Source: Glaciecola flavus (GTDB lineage: Bacteria > Pseudomonadota > Gammaproteobacteria > Enterobacterales > Alteromonadaceae). From it: a DNA stretch of 64,000 nucleotides. Below the pieces are notes generated by a model. The model worked only from the letters and a program-made list of their open reading frames with translations. It did no database searches and had not been told where the DNA came from. Location of the stretch: the NCBI RefSeq assembly GCF_042646125.1, contig NZ_JBHRSW010000015.1, positions 62,001 through 126,000 on the forward strand, read 5' to 3'. Both the position numbers and the translations under genes were made by a program. Shown here piece by piece: positions 17,948 to 26,948 of the stretch (position 1 is the first letter of the stretch; every line of letters begins with the position of its first letter).

Positions 17948-20581
17948 ATGACGATTGATAATTTTGTTAATGAAGTAAAAAAAATTACCTCGTTAAATGA
18001 TCTCAAAGCTTTCAAGCAAGCTGTGGAAGGCAATTATGCTTGGCTAGCACAACATTTTAATGGCAAGAATGCCGATGAACTGGTTTTGGCGCGCGCCAAA
18101 TTCACAGATGAATTGCTCTGTCACGCATGGCGTTTATTATCTTTAGATGGAAGCAAGCACTTATCTTTGTGTGCTGTCGGCGGCTATGGTAGGGGGCAGC
18201 TTCAACCCTATTCAGATATAGATTTGCTGATTCTGAGCAAAAAGCCATTGTCAAATACTCAACAAGACACCGTCAGTCAATTTATTACCTTTTTGTGGGA
18301 TATAAAACTAGAAATTGGGCAAGCGGTTAGGACGATCAAAGATACAATTCAACTAGCTAAAGAAGATATCACGATAGCGACGAACCTAGTTGAAGCAAGG
18401 CTATTAGCAGGGTGCAAGGATACCTTTGATGCTCTCATGAAAAAAGCTATTGCACCAAGAACATGGTCGAGTAAAGATTTTTTTAAAGCAAAATTAGACG
18501 AACAAATTAAGCGCCATCATAAGTTCAATGATACGTCTTACAACTTAGAACCCAATATCAAAGAAAACCCCGGATGCTTGCGCGATATACAGAGCATTGG
18601 CTGGGTAGCTAAAAAACACTTTCAGGAGTACGACGGCACAACACTCATCGGGCATGGTTATTTTACGGAGCTAGAGCACGCCGAACTTATTGAGTGCCGT
18701 TCAGCCCTTTGGCAAATTCGCTTTGCCCTGCATATTATTGCTGGTCGCTCTGAAAACCGTTTACTCTTTGACTATCAACCTCAAGTTGCAAAGCTATTGG
18801 GGTATGGAGAAGACAAGCCCGCTGTCGAAAAATTAATGAAGCATTTGTTCCGAATTGTGCAACGAGTGTCCGAGCTTAACTCTATGCTACTGCAGCGCTT
18901 CAGTAGTGATATTCTTGGTCAAAGTCGAAAGAAAATTTATTGCTTTAACCAAGATTTTTGTGTGCAAGACGGAAAACTCATTCCTCAACATGACAATTGC
19001 TTTCCATCACCTGTTGCCATTTTAAGTTTTTTAGAGCTGTTGACGAAAAACCCTGAAATAAAAGGCTTAGACGGCAAATGTATTCGGCAACTGAGAAATG
19101 CTAGGCGGAAATTCCAGTCAAATTACTATCACGAATATGAAGATTGTCGAAAAAAATTCATCGAGCTCGTGTCTAACCCTGACTTCTTTGACTTAGCATG
19201 GGACATCATGCATTTACACGGCATATTGAGGGCATACTTACCCGAATGGGACAACATCGTTGGAATGATGCAGTTTGACCTTTTCCATGCCTATACGGTC
19301 GACGAACATACGCACCGCTTGGTGAAGTACGTGCGACGATACTATCTGCAAAAAGAAGAGTTTCCTCGTTGCAGTCGTATCGTCAATGACCTAGACGAAC
19401 CGCAAGTGTTGTTCATTGCCGCTATATTTCACGATATCGCAAAAGGGCGTGGCGGCGATCATTCAAAACTGGGGGCAAAGGATGTATACGCCTTTTGCCA
19501 ACAGCATGAGATTTCTGAAAAAAATACACAGATGATTGCTTGGTTGGTCGAAAACCACTTGTTAATGTCAGTTGTTGCGCAACGCAGAGATATTTACGAC
19601 CCTGATGTTGTTAAAGAATTTGCTTCAGCAGTCAAAAGTCAATCACATTTAGAGCTACTTTACGCCCTCACGCTTGCCGATATCCGCGCCACAAATAACA
19701 ACTTGTGGAACGATTGGAAGGCCAGCTTGTTGAGAGAATTGTACTTGCTAACACATAAAGCCTTAGACAACGGTTTACAATGTCAAGATACGCTGGCTGA
19801 GCGTGTTGTTTCTCACAAAAGACAAGCAGCGTTAAAGTTAGAAGAGTTACAAGTCGCTGAATCGGTTTATTTGCCTTTTTGGTCACAAATGAATGACGAC
19901 TATTTTACTCGCTTTAAACCTGAACAGATTGCATGGCATACTAAAACAATTACCTCTATCGGCAGCCTATCACCCAATGAAGTGCTTGTGGCGGCGAGTA
20001 ATGAAACTTCAAGAGCAGGCACTGAGTTACTGATATATTGCCATGACCGACCGGCTCTTTTTGCACAAATAGCGTCAGTACTGGACAGTAGAAATTGCTC
20101 AATCCATGATGCACAAATTGTGGTTACTAAAGATGACTACGTCTTTGATAGCATGATTATATTAGATGAAAATGCCGAGAGAATTAGCTCTCAGGCACGA
20201 GCAAACAACATTGCCTCAGCCGTAAAAGAGCAGTTGCTTAAACCGGGGCGTTCACACAGTAACCAAAGACGTATGTCCAGACAAATGCGTCAGTTAGACG
20301 TTCCAACAAAAGTGCGTTTCTTTGATACTCAAGACGCATCCACGCTCATTGAATTGGAAGCACTGGACGCACCGGGATTATTAGCACGAATTGGTCATTT
20401 ATTCGTAGACTTAAATATTACCCTTAAAATGGCAAAAATAACGACCATCGGTGAACGCGCAGAAGACGTTTTCATCATTACAAATGCCGATGGGCAAGCA
20501 TTAACCCATGAACAGAAAGTGCTTTTACGCAAACAACTGAAAATCAAACTAGATCAACCAGAAGTGAATACAGCAATATGA
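17948..20581 (+). CDS. glnD: Bifunctional uridylyltransferase/uridylyl-removing enzyme
   Basis: Nitrogen sensor: it uridylylates PII proteins when glutamine is low and removes UMP when it is high. It has 877 residues, near the E. coli length of 890. The N-terminal nucleotidyltransferase motif is GGYGRGQLQPYSDIDLLIL. The central HD phosphohydrolase carries DEHTHRLVKY and FHDIAKGRGGDHS. Two C-terminal ACT domains (about residues 690-770 and 800-870) bind glutamine. It is 48 bp after map and overlaps dapD by 4 bp. Confidence 0.97.
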   Translation: MTIDNFVNEVKKITSLNDLKAFKQAVEGNYAWLAQHFNGKNADELVLARAKFTDELLCHAWRLLSLDGSKHLSLCAVGGYGRGQLQPYSDIDLLILSKKPLSNTQQDTVSQFITFLWDIKLEIGQAVRTIKDTIQLAKEDITIATNLVEARLLAGCKDTFDALMKKAIAPRTWSSKDFFKAKLDEQIKRHHKFNDTSYNLEPNIKENPGCLRDIQSIGWVAKKHFQEYDGTTLIGHGYFTELEHAELIECRSALWQIRFALHIIAGRSENRLLFDYQPQVAKLLGYGEDKPAVEKLMKHLFRIVQRVSELNSMLLQRFSSDILGQSRKKIYCFNQDFCVQDGKLIPQHDNCFPSPVAILSFLELLTKNPEIKGLDGKCIRQLRNARRKFQSNYYHEYEDCRKKFIELVSNPDFFDLAWDIMHLHGILRAYLPEWDNIVGMMQFDLFHAYTVDEHTHRLVKYVRRYYLQKEEFPRCSRIVNDLDEPQVLFIAAIFHDIAKGRGGDHSKLGAKDVYAFCQQHEISEKNTQMIAWLVENHLLMSVVAQRRDIYDPDVVKEFASAVKSQSHLELLYALTLADIRATNNNLWNDWKASLLRELYLLTHKALDNGLQCQDTLAERVVSHKRQAALKLEELQVAESVYLPFWSQMNDDYFTRFKPEQIAWHTKTITSIGSLSPNEVLVAASNETSRAGTELLIYCHDRPALFAQIASVLDSRNCSIHDAQIVVTKDDYVFDSMIILDENAERISSQARANNIASAVKEQLLKPGRSHSNQRRMSRQMRQLDVPTKVRFFDTQDASTLIELEALDAPGLLARIGHLFVDLNITLKMAKITTIGERAEDVFIITNADGQALTHEQKVLLRKQLKIKLDQPEVNTAI

Positions 20582-21402
20582 ACAAATTAGCGAATGTGAT
20601 TGAGCATGCTTTTGAAACCCGAGACACCTATACAGAGGCCACTGTCTCACAAGAAATTAGAGATGCCGTTACTCAAGCGATTGAATCTCTTAATTCTGGC
20701 AGTGCTAGAGTAGCCGAAAAAGTAGATGGCAAATGGCAGGTCAATGAATGGCTGAAAAAGGCTGTGCTGCTTTATTTTAAGCTACATGACAACCAAGTAA
20801 TCGAAGGCGCGGAGTCTACTTATTTTGATAAAGTACCGCTAAAATTTACCGGTTACGATGAAGCTCGCTTTAAAGCCGAGGGAATGAGGGTGGTGCCGCC
20901 TGCAGCAGTCAGAACGGGCTCATTTGTAGCCAAAAATGTGGTCGTTATGCCTTCATACGTCAATATTGGTGCATACGTTGACGAAGGTACCATGGTAGAT
21001 ACTTGGGCGACGGTCGGTTCTTGTGCGCAAATCGGAAAAAATGTACATTTATCAGGTGGAGTAGGTATTGGTGGTGTACTTGAGCCTTTACAAGCAAGCC
21101 CTACTATTATTGAAGATAACTGTTTTATTGGCGCACGCTCTGAAATAGTCGAAGGCGTTATAGTCGAAGAAGGCTCCGTCATATCAATGGGCGTTTACAT
21201 CGGTCAAAGTACTAAAATATATGACCGAGAAACAGGCGAAATACATTACGGACGCGTACCCGCTGGCTCTGTTGTAGTACCGGGTAATTTGCCAAGCAAG
21301 TGTGGTAAATACTCACTTTATGCTGCGGTCATAGTTAAACGTGTAGACGCTAAAACACTGTCTAAAACAGGAATTAACGAGATACTAAGAAACGCAGAAT
21401 AA
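20578..21402 (+). CDS. dapD: Tetrahydrodipicolinate N-succinyltransferase
   Basis: Succinylates tetrahydrodipicolinate with succinyl-CoA in lysine and diaminopimelate synthesis. It has 274 residues, as in E. coli. The N-terminal helical domain precedes a left-handed beta-helix with YVNIGAYVDEGTMVDTWATVGSC and GGVGIGGVLEPLQA, the typical DapD core. It overlaps glnD by 4 bp (ATGA), the map-glnD-dapD order being common in Gammaproteobacteria. A strong terminator follows. Confidence 0.97.
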   Translation: MNKLANVIEHAFETRDTYTEATVSQEIRDAVTQAIESLNSGSARVAEKVDGKWQVNEWLKKAVLLYFKLHDNQVIEGAESTYFDKVPLKFTGYDEARFKAEGMRVVPPAAVRTGSFVAKNVVVMPSYVNIGAYVDEGTMVDTWATVGSCAQIGKNVHLSGGVGIGGVLEPLQASPTIIEDNCFIGARSEIVEGVIVEEGSVISMGVYIGQSTKIYDRETGEIHYGRVPAGSVVVPGNLPSKCGKYSLYAAVIVKRVDAKTLSKTGINEILRNAE

Positions 21403-21425
21403 ATCTGTGGTCTTATGTTGAATTC

Positions 21426-21450
21426 AGCCCGCTTTCCGCGGGCTTTTTTT
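21426..21450 (+). terminator. Rho-independent terminator after dapD
   Basis: AGCCCGC, a 5-base loop, GCGGGCT and then a run of seven T, 24 bases past the dapD stop. Confidence 0.92.
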
Positions 21451-21495
21451 GTAGGCTAAAACAATTCACTTTTAGAAGAGTACAAAACGATAGGG

Positions 21496-21945
21496 CTACT
21501 CACTCAAGACTTTAAGCTGAGCTTTTACCCAAGGCACCACTTCCTCTTCAGGTGACAAGGTTTCGATTGCGTCGACCTCTAACATAGGTGCGACAGCCTT
21601 ACCTTGTAACCCCGTAAATAATTCAAAAAACTGTCTACCCGCGCCGCAATAACTATCCGCATAACTACTATCACCTAGAGCAGCCACGGCGAAAGGTTTA
21701 TTCTCAAATGAAGGCGACTGTTGGCGCAACTCATCAAAAACTAACTCTAAATTTGGCGGGACATCACCTTGTCCAGTAGTAGATGTGATGACGAGTAAGG
21801 CCTCGGCATCAACAAAGTCGCTCACATTTGGATCAGTAAACACTTCTGATACAACACTTTCATCACTTAACATAGTGCTGACTTCTTCTGCAACATGCTG
21901 CGCATTTCCATAAACGGAGCCGGCAATTATACTAATTTTACGCAT
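21496..21945 (-). CDS. yqcA: Flavodoxin-like protein YqcA
   Basis: Small FMN-binding electron carrier of the flavodoxin fold, 149 residues, the same length as E. coli YqcA. The phosphate-binding loop is near the N-terminus (AGSVYGNAQHVAEE). TSTTGQGDVPPNL and ALGDSSYADSYCGAGRQF supply the isoalloxazine loops. It lies next to truC as in E. coli (yqcA-truC). MioC is a paralogous alternative, but the truC neighbourhood favours YqcA. The physiological redox partner is not known from sequence. Confidence 0.85.
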   Translation of the reverse strand: MRKISIIAGSVYGNAQHVAEEVSTMLSDESVVSEVFTDPNVSDFVDAEALLVITSTTGQGDVPPNLELVFDELRQQSPSFENKPFAVAALGDSSYADSYCGAGRQFFELFTGLQGKAVAPMLEVDAIETLSPEEEVVPWVKAQLKVLSE

Positions 21946-21988
21946 TTATCATCCTCATATGATTTAGGCTATTATCTTTTTAAAGTGG

Positions 21989-22789
21989 TTACAGCTTTCC
22001 AAAACTCAAGTCTCTGTATAGTGCTTCGTTATATATGTGCCTTTTATAGCCTTCAATTGTATTTTCAATTTGCCTTGTCAGGACTGAGTCAAAACGTCTA
22101 ACTAAAGTACTAAAATCGCTGTCAAAGCTGCACTTTACGGTTACATTCTGTTTGGTAAACGGGTGAAAAAAACACAATGAATGAGCATGCAGTGCCAAAC
22201 GAGGAAAGCCGAGCTTTTCCCTAGCAAATCGATTTTGCTTGCCATCTCCGTGGGTTGTATCTCCAATGATAGGGTGACGAATGTGAGCCATATGGCGACG
22301 AAGTTGATGTTTCCTTCCCGTTATTGGCTTCAATTCGAGCAAAGAAAACCTTGCCGTTGGGTAGCGCGACACGGGGATTGGTAACTGTATACTGGCTATG
22401 GGGCGTAAATGCGTGACAGCTTCTTTCTTTTCAATCTTTTTATCGAGATTGTCAGTCATTTTATCAAGCTGCTCAGCAAGGGAATAATTGATTTGTTGTT
22501 TTTCGTCAACATACCCCCGCACAATGGCGATATATTGTTTTTCTATCTTATGCTCTGCAAACTGACCTTGCATAAGACTCGCTACACTAGCTGAAGTAGC
22601 AAACAGTAAAACACCTGAAGTTGGCTTATCTAAACGATGCAGAGGGAATACATGCTGCCCTATTTGATCGCGTAAGGTTTGCATGACAAATTGGGTCTCA
22701 TGTCTATCTACCTTACTTCTGTGTACCAGCATGTTTGCGGGTTTGTTAACTGCAACCAGATGCTCATCGCGGAACACGATTTCTAACAT
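21989..22789 (-). CDS. truC: tRNA pseudouridine(65) synthase TruC
   Basis: Converts U65 of certain tRNAs (tRNA-Ile1 and tRNA-Asp in E. coli) to pseudouridine. It is an RluA-type fold with catalytic Asp54 in PLHRLDKPTSGVLL. The N-terminus MLEIVFRDEHLVAVNKP and the segment RDQIGQHVF fit TruC rather than RluA/C/D. I chose ATG 22789; an upstream in-frame TTG at 22807 would add six residues and neither start has a clear ribosome binding site. yqcA follows 43 bp downstream and DUF3549 diverges upstream. Confidence 0.92.
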   Translation of the reverse strand: MLEIVFRDEHLVAVNKPANMLVHRSKVDRHETQFVMQTLRDQIGQHVFPLHRLDKPTSGVLLFATSASVASLMQGQFAEHKIEKQYIAIVRGYVDEKQQINYSLAEQLDKMTDNLDKKIEKKEAVTHLRPIASIQLPIPVSRYPTARFSLLELKPITGRKHQLRRHMAHIRHPIIGDTTHGDGKQNRFAREKLGFPRLALHAHSLCFFHPFTKQNVTVKCSFDSDFSTLVRRFDSVLTRQIENTIEGYKRHIYNEALYRDLSFGKL

Positions 22790-22907
22790 TTTAAAAATTT
22801 GACTCAAGAAAATAATTACTCATCATTTAATTATCGCATTTGAGGACTTTGAATGCTGCAAACAAATGATAGAATATGCGCGTTTTTAAAAGCTCGAGTA
22901 GAGGCAC

Positions 22908-23957
22908 ATGACCCATCCACGCACCATTTCCACTATTAGCGAATTTTTGCTTCATGCCGGCACTGAATATATGGTGATAGATCTCAGTCGTGGATTTCAT
23001 TTACTAGACAATCAAGAATTTTTCGAATACGAAAACAACAGTATTGCTTTCCCAAGACCTCGGCAAGGGCATGCATGGCTATGTATCATGTTTTGGAACA
23101 AACAACTCAATGCTGAGCACTACATTTGGTACATTAAAATACCGGTAGACGAGCATAGTTTGCTTGTATCTGCTGCAAGAGATCAATTTCTGCAAATCGT
23201 CGTCACTTCTTTAGGTCAAGCAGCAGACAATCAAAAATCCCTAGAGCGCGGCTTACCCGATAACCCTTTTGTGTTTACGCCTAGCCAACAAATGCGCGCG
23301 AACTGCAGCGCACTGCTCAAACAAGCGTTATTGAATAAAGAGGGAAATTTTAATGCGGAAACGCTTAAAGCATATCCAGCCTACACTTACCTCAATGCGC
23401 CGCGTGAAAGTACATGGGAATATCTAAGTATTCAGAACATTGCCGATCTGCTTGTGTTTGCAGAGCAAGCAGACATACGAAGCGCACTGATCCAAAACGT
23501 TAAACACTACTCTCTTCAAGTACTAAATTGCATATTGGGTAGTCTAGAATGCGTTAACCTAACTAAAGACTTAAGCGATTGTTTGATTGCTTTATCGAAA
23601 GAGAATATTCAGCAAAGCACAACCATTCTGCGAGCATTAGCCAAATCAGACACACCTAGCGTTGAAACCCTGATAAGCGATATCTTGGTTAAGTCACCCA
23701 CACTCGATCTTGAAACGCTAGTCGTCATCGCTGGCAGGCATTGGCAAGTCTTGAGTCAAAAGCCAGTCTTGCGGCAATACATGAAACACGTCGTCTCTTT
23801 CTGTGCGGATTTTTCGCTGTTCAAAGGCATATATGCTGATCTCGTCCAAATACCCAATTTACGACCTTATATCTTGGACTATTTGAAAGAACCCAAGCTT
23901 AGCGAAATAGAACAACAAGCCATTGCTCAACTAGTCGAATCGACAGGAAAACCATGA
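22908..23957 (+). CDS. DUF3549 family protein
   Basis: Uncharacterised protein of 349 residues, recognised as the DUF3549 family of Alteromonadales and Vibrionales. It has no signal peptide or membrane segment. The N-terminal half (FLLHAGTEYMVIDLSRGFHLLD, then a long Trp/Tyr-containing segment) is followed by helical repeats resembling a HEAT-like solenoid. It overlaps the DUF3301 gene by 4 bp and diverges from truC-yqcA. That conserved neighbourhood suggests a link to RNA modification or redox maintenance, but no function is known. Confidence 0.8.
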   Translation: MTHPRTISTISEFLLHAGTEYMVIDLSRGFHLLDNQEFFEYENNSIAFPRPRQGHAWLCIMFWNKQLNAEHYIWYIKIPVDEHSLLVSAARDQFLQIVVTSLGQAADNQKSLERGLPDNPFVFTPSQQMRANCSALLKQALLNKEGNFNAETLKAYPAYTYLNAPRESTWEYLSIQNIADLLVFAEQADIRSALIQNVKHYSLQVLNCILGSLECVNLTKDLSDCLIALSKENIQQSTTILRALAKSDTPSVETLISDILVKSPTLDLETLVVIAGRHWQVLSQKPVLRQYMKHVVSFCADFSLFKGIYADLVQIPNLRPYILDYLKEPKLSEIEQQAIAQLVESTGKP

Positions 23958-24262
23958 CTCTATCCCATATACTCATACTCGCAGTTATCATACCTATTGC
24001 CATACAGTTTTGGCGTATTCGTGGCATTGCAGAATATGTAGTTGCCTATAGTAAGCGCTATTGTGAACGCGAGAACTTACAATTTATATCCCTTGCAAGA
24101 ACTTCAACAAGCTTCGGTGTGCATAAAGGCAAGCTCGATTGGAAAAATACGTACGCGTTAGCATTTAGCAGTGATGGAGAAACAGAGTACACGGGCGTTG
24201 TTCGCACCATAGGGAAGTCAGTAATTTCGGTTGAAATGCCGGTTTTTAGAATAACGCATTGA
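23954..24262 (+). CDS. DUF3301 family membrane protein
   Basis: Small protein of 102 residues with one N-terminal membrane anchor (about residues 4-20, HILILAVIIPIAIQFW). A conserved soluble part follows, containing YCERENLQFISLARTST and FSSDGETEYTG. It matches the DUF3301 family (YhfZ-like small membrane proteins of Gammaproteobacteria), found next to DUF3549. It is translationally coupled to the DUF3549 gene by an ATGA overlap. The role is unknown. Confidence 0.75.
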   Translation: MTLSHILILAVIIPIAIQFWRIRGIAEYVVAYSKRYCERENLQFISLARTSTSFGVHKGKLDWKNTYALAFSSDGETEYTGVVRTIGKSVISVEMPVFRITH

Positions 24263-24291
24263 GATATGTAACAGTGTTTAGAATACAACAA

Positions 24292-24315
24292 AAGAGCAGA
24301 CCGTAGTCTGCTCTT
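24292..24315 (+). terminator. Hairpin terminator after the DUF3549-DUF3301 operon
   Basis: AAGAGCAGAC, loop CGTA, GTCTGCTCTT: a perfect 10-bp stem 30 bases past the DUF3301 stop. The T-run after it is interrupted, so termination may be partial or bidirectional. Confidence 0.65.
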
Positions 24316-24321
24316 CATTGA

Positions 24322-24640
24322 ATTTTGAGCTTCCCTCTCAGCGATCCATTGCTATAACATCGTCCAGATAGAATCCATTGCGCCCCTTTCCATTTTTTCC
24401 CACTCTTCCTAAGCAGGCAACACATCCATTGTGAAGGTCCCTTTCCTTTTGTCCATTTTCAAATACCACTGCCATGTGGCACGAAGCTTCATCCTGAAGT
24501 TATCCTAAGTATCCATACTATGAATATCCTTATTCATCGCTGCCTCATACTTCTTCCTGAAGTTCCTTAAGGCAGGATTAGAATACCTAATCGAATACTG
24601 TATCGGTGGTTTATTTTCGATGTTTAGTAAAAATTTATTC
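24322..24640 (-). pseudogene. Decayed reading frame interrupted by three TAG codons
   Basis: One minus-strand frame reads about 100 codons broken only by three stops, all TAG. The fragments include NKPPIQYSIRYSNPALRNFR, KKYEAAMNKDIHSMDT, NFRMKLRATWQWYLKMDKRK and EEWEKMERGAMDSIWTML. Each TAG could arise from CAG (Gln) by one C-to-T change. No intact start or promoter is seen. Composition is charged and Trp-rich like a real cytoplasmic protein. The family is not recognised. It may be a remnant of a lost gene, or chance; AGG arginine codons are commoner than in neighbouring genes. Confidence 0.4.
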
Positions 24641-24657
24641 TATACCTTAGTATAGAA
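24638..24657. repeat. Palindrome TTCTATAC-CTTA-GTATAGAA
   Basis: A perfect 8-bp inverted repeat with a 4-base loop lies just upstream of the decayed frame in a 529-bp gap that also holds two longer hairpins. It could be an operator or a relic of a mobile element; nothing more can be said. Confidence 0.45.
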
Positions 24658-24738
24658 AACACGTTAAACCATTGTTTTATATTGATTTATGCTAATTTAC
24701 TAAGAAAAATTTGTAAGAATCTTACTAAGATGTAATAC

Positions 24739-24766
24739 AACCTTGTAAGATATTTCTTACAAGGTT
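24739..24766. terminator. 12-bp hairpin downstream of the GNAT gene
   Basis: AACCTTGTAAGA, loop TATT, TCTTACAAGGTT: a perfect stem 26 bases past the acetyltransferase stop on the minus strand. The following T-run is poor. TTACTAAGA and TTGTAAGA recur nearby in the same AT-rich stretch. Confidence 0.5.
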
Positions 24767-24791
24767 TTGTAGCTTTTACGAAAATGTCTGA

Positions 24792-25439
24792 CTAGAGTCT
24801 GTTGCCCCTAGGTCTGAACATCACGCTGCCGACAATATTACCAACTTCGATATCCGAAATCTTGACAAAGCCGCCGTCGGTAAAAAATGAGTTGCACTTT
24901 GCCAAAGTGACCAGAACGCCTATACCCTCAGAACTTGGGTCGTCTTCTAACACACCCAAGATGGCTCGCATTAGCATATGACCCAGGCCAATATCCTGGT
25001 AGTCAGGATGAACACCAATTAGTGAGAGCATGTGGTAGTTACTCGCAGGAATTTTTTCTCTGACTTTTTCTTCTTTAGCAATCATTTGCTTAGTACCGAA
25101 ATACCCCGCCGTCAGCAGCATTTTCAAACGCCAATGCCAAAAACGACCGGCACCAAACGCAGCATCTGGTCCAATTAGACAACTTACCGCCAACAATCGG
25201 CCATCTTCGTACAAGCCCACCAATGGTTGCCCTGCATCCCAAAAGGTATTCACTTCCTCTCTGATTGCAGAGCGAAGACGCGCCTCATACCCCTCTTTAT
25301 TCGCATTGAATATGTCAGTAAACAAGGGATCATCATAGTAGGCGTTGTAGAGTATTGAGGAAGCTACGCTCAAATCCTCTGCTGTCAGGCAAGCATAGGT
25401 AATATGATCCACATCAGGTTGATAAACAGAAATCGCCAT
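24792..25439 (-). CDS. GNAT-family N-acetyltransferase
   Basis: Acetyl-CoA-dependent acetyltransferase of 215 residues. The GNAT acetyl-CoA site is seen in LIGVHPDYQDIGLGHMLMRAI (about residues 139-159), a variant of the Q/R-x-x-G-x-G/A motif. N-terminal ITYACLTAEDLSVASSILYNAYYDDPLF resembles acetyltransferases of the YjdJ/RimI-like type that act on small molecules. It stands alone between the DUF3301 operon and the oxygenase gene. The substrate is not known. It is part of an accessory patch absent from the corresponding E. coli region. Confidence 0.78.
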   Translation of the reverse strand: MAISVYQPDVDHITYACLTAEDLSVASSILYNAYYDDPLFTDIFNANKEGYEARLRSAIREEVNTFWDAGQPLVGLYEDGRLLAVSCLIGPDAAFGAGRFWHWRLKMLLTAGYFGTKQMIAKEEKVREKIPASNYHMLSLIGVHPDYQDIGLGHMLMRAILGVLEDDPSSEGIGVLVTLAKCNSFFTDGGFVKISDIEVGNIVGSVMFRPRGNRL

Positions 25440-25620
25440 TTTTTCCTCCCTCGGAAGTGTAATCGGACTATTTGTTATATGTCAATTCATAACTATTTAC
25501 AAATAATTTACAACCATTAACTATGCTCTTAATGACCAAATATCCGTATAAAATAATTATTCTTCCAAATTTATGCTCTCGTGATACCATGAAATAAAGA
25601 ATAAAAAGTGGTTATTTGCA

Positions 25621-26427
25621 TTGTATTCTCTTCCAAACTCAGTAAAAAAATTTGTAAAAGTAAATTTAAAAAAAGGGGTAGACCCAAAAGAAATCATTGG
25701 CAGTCTTGTGCAACAAGGCTATACCTACCCATATTTATCTTCTGTGTTGGGTATCAAAGTACCTGAAGCATCAAAACTATATAAAGATTCAAACTATTTT
25801 CAAGCGCTAGCGTCTCCGTCAATATTGAGTAATCCAAATGAGTTTGACCTATCAATATTAGAGGATCGCAGAGCAACAGTGATTCGAATAGATAATTTCT
25901 TGTCTATAGAAGAGTGTAAAGCGACAATTCAAGCTGCAAACAAGTTTTTAAACCCTTCTAAAGTAACGGACAGCTCAATAGATAAGTCTTACAGAACTTC
26001 TACTACAGCTGGGTTTCTTGGAACCGAAAGTGATGACGTTGCCAGTGTAGATCACAAAATTGTAAAAATGATGGGGATGAACATACCTGTATTTTCAGAA
26101 ATTATTCAAATCCAAAAATACGAGGTAGGTCAGGAATACAAATCGCATTATGACTATTTTTCCTTAGGGACTGACGTATATAAACGAGAAGGACAAGTTA
26201 AAGGGCAGCGTTCTTGGACTTGCATGATATATCTAAACGACGTCGAACAAGGTGGGGAAACTGAATTCTCTGCATTGAGGCTCAAAATCAAGCCTAAATT
26301 CGGCACAGCAATAATATGGAACAATTTAGACAACCAAGGAATGCCTAACAAAAGAACAATCCATAAAGCCAATCCAGTGCTGGACGGCAATAAGTACATC
26401 ATTACTAAATGGTTTAGGGATCGCTAA
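25621..26427 (+). CDS. Prolyl 4-hydroxylase-type 2-oxoglutarate/Fe(II) oxygenase
   Basis: Dioxygenase likely to hydroxylate a prolyl residue or a related substrate, using 2-oxoglutarate and Fe(II). It has 268 residues. The double-stranded beta-helix carries the iron triad His176 and Asp178 (SHYDYF) and His248 (TIHKAN), with Lys258 spaced ten residues later as in animal prolyl 4-hydroxylases to bind 2-oxoglutarate. EQGGETEFSALRLKIKPKFG is the core signature. The first ~75 residues are a separate Lys-rich helical region (KKGVDPKEIIGSLVQQGY). The start is a TTG with a weak ribosome binding site. Confidence 0.88.
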   Translation: MYSLPNSVKKFVKVNLKKGVDPKEIIGSLVQQGYTYPYLSSVLGIKVPEASKLYKDSNYFQALASPSILSNPNEFDLSILEDRRATVIRIDNFLSIEECKATIQAANKFLNPSKVTDSSIDKSYRTSTTAGFLGTESDDVASVDHKIVKMMGMNIPVFSEIIQIQKYEVGQEYKSHYDYFSLGTDVYKREGQVKGQRSWTCMIYLNDVEQGGETEFSALRLKIKPKFGTAIIWNNLDNQGMPNKRTIHKANPVLDGNKYIITKWFRDR

Positions 26428-26514
26428 CCAAAGGGTGCATGTTTATCGCAAAAACCATCTCTTGTATAAAAACTGATTTTGCACTACTGAACAATACTTA
26501 AAACAGTACTCACG

Positions 26515-26542
26515 ACTCCTGTATCCTAGTGGATGCAGGAGT
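26515..26542. repeat. 12-bp hairpin between the oxygenase and lipoprotein genes
   Basis: ACTCCTGTATCC and GGATGCAGGAGT pair over 12 bp with one G-U and loop TAGT. It sits between two convergent genes. Without a proper T-run it is a weak bidirectional terminator at best. Confidence 0.5.
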
Positions 26543-26579
26543 GTTGTATTGATACTTTGCTTTATAAACTTATGTCATC

Positions 26580-26948
26580 TTATTGCAACCCAGACAGAGC
26601 AGTATCACCGTAACCCACTAATTCACCATTTTTGAACAATAATGGCGTGCATTCGTCCTTTGTCGTCTTGCCGTCACTGTGCGTGCGTTGCGTTCTATAA
26701 TACAAAATCTTGTACTGCTGTTCATTTTTCACGAGCAGCTCGTTAAAGTCTGGGGTGCCCAAAGCACCTTTTACACTGTGCTCATTGGTACCGATAGCTA
26801 GGTCAGAAATGTAATCTCTGTTTTTTTTCTCTCTTTTTTGTTCATTGTGATAGTGACTACCCCGCTCAAAGTCGTCATCATTTACGGAGATTACACAGCC
26901 TTGAAGAATGAATAGCGAGGCTAAGCCTGCAATAACTACTTTTGACAT
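26580..26948 (-). CDS. DUF3192 family lipoprotein
   Basis: Small lipoprotein of 122 residues. The signal peptide ends in lipobox LQGC (Cys17), followed by VISVNDDD. The Asp residues after the cysteine are at +5 onward, so an inner-membrane retention signal at +2 is absent and outer-membrane sorting is likely. The mature part, with LAIGTNEHSVKGALGTPDFNELL and a Tyr-rich strand, resembles the SmpA/BamE-type fold of DUF3192 proteins. Function is unknown; a role in outer-membrane maintenance would be a guess from the fold. Confidence 0.72.
   Translation of the reverse strand: MSKVVIAGLASLFILQGCVISVNDDDFERGSHYHNEQKREKKNRDYISDLAIGTNEHSVKGALGTPDFNELLVKNEQQYKILYYRTQRTHSDGKTTKDECTPLLFKNGELVGYGDTALSGLQ

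Noticed and set aside
24322..24640. Reading TAG as a sense codon to join the three interrupted fragments
   Set aside because: TAG is used as a normal stop in this window (for example gspE), so recoding is not supported; decay from CAG is simpler.
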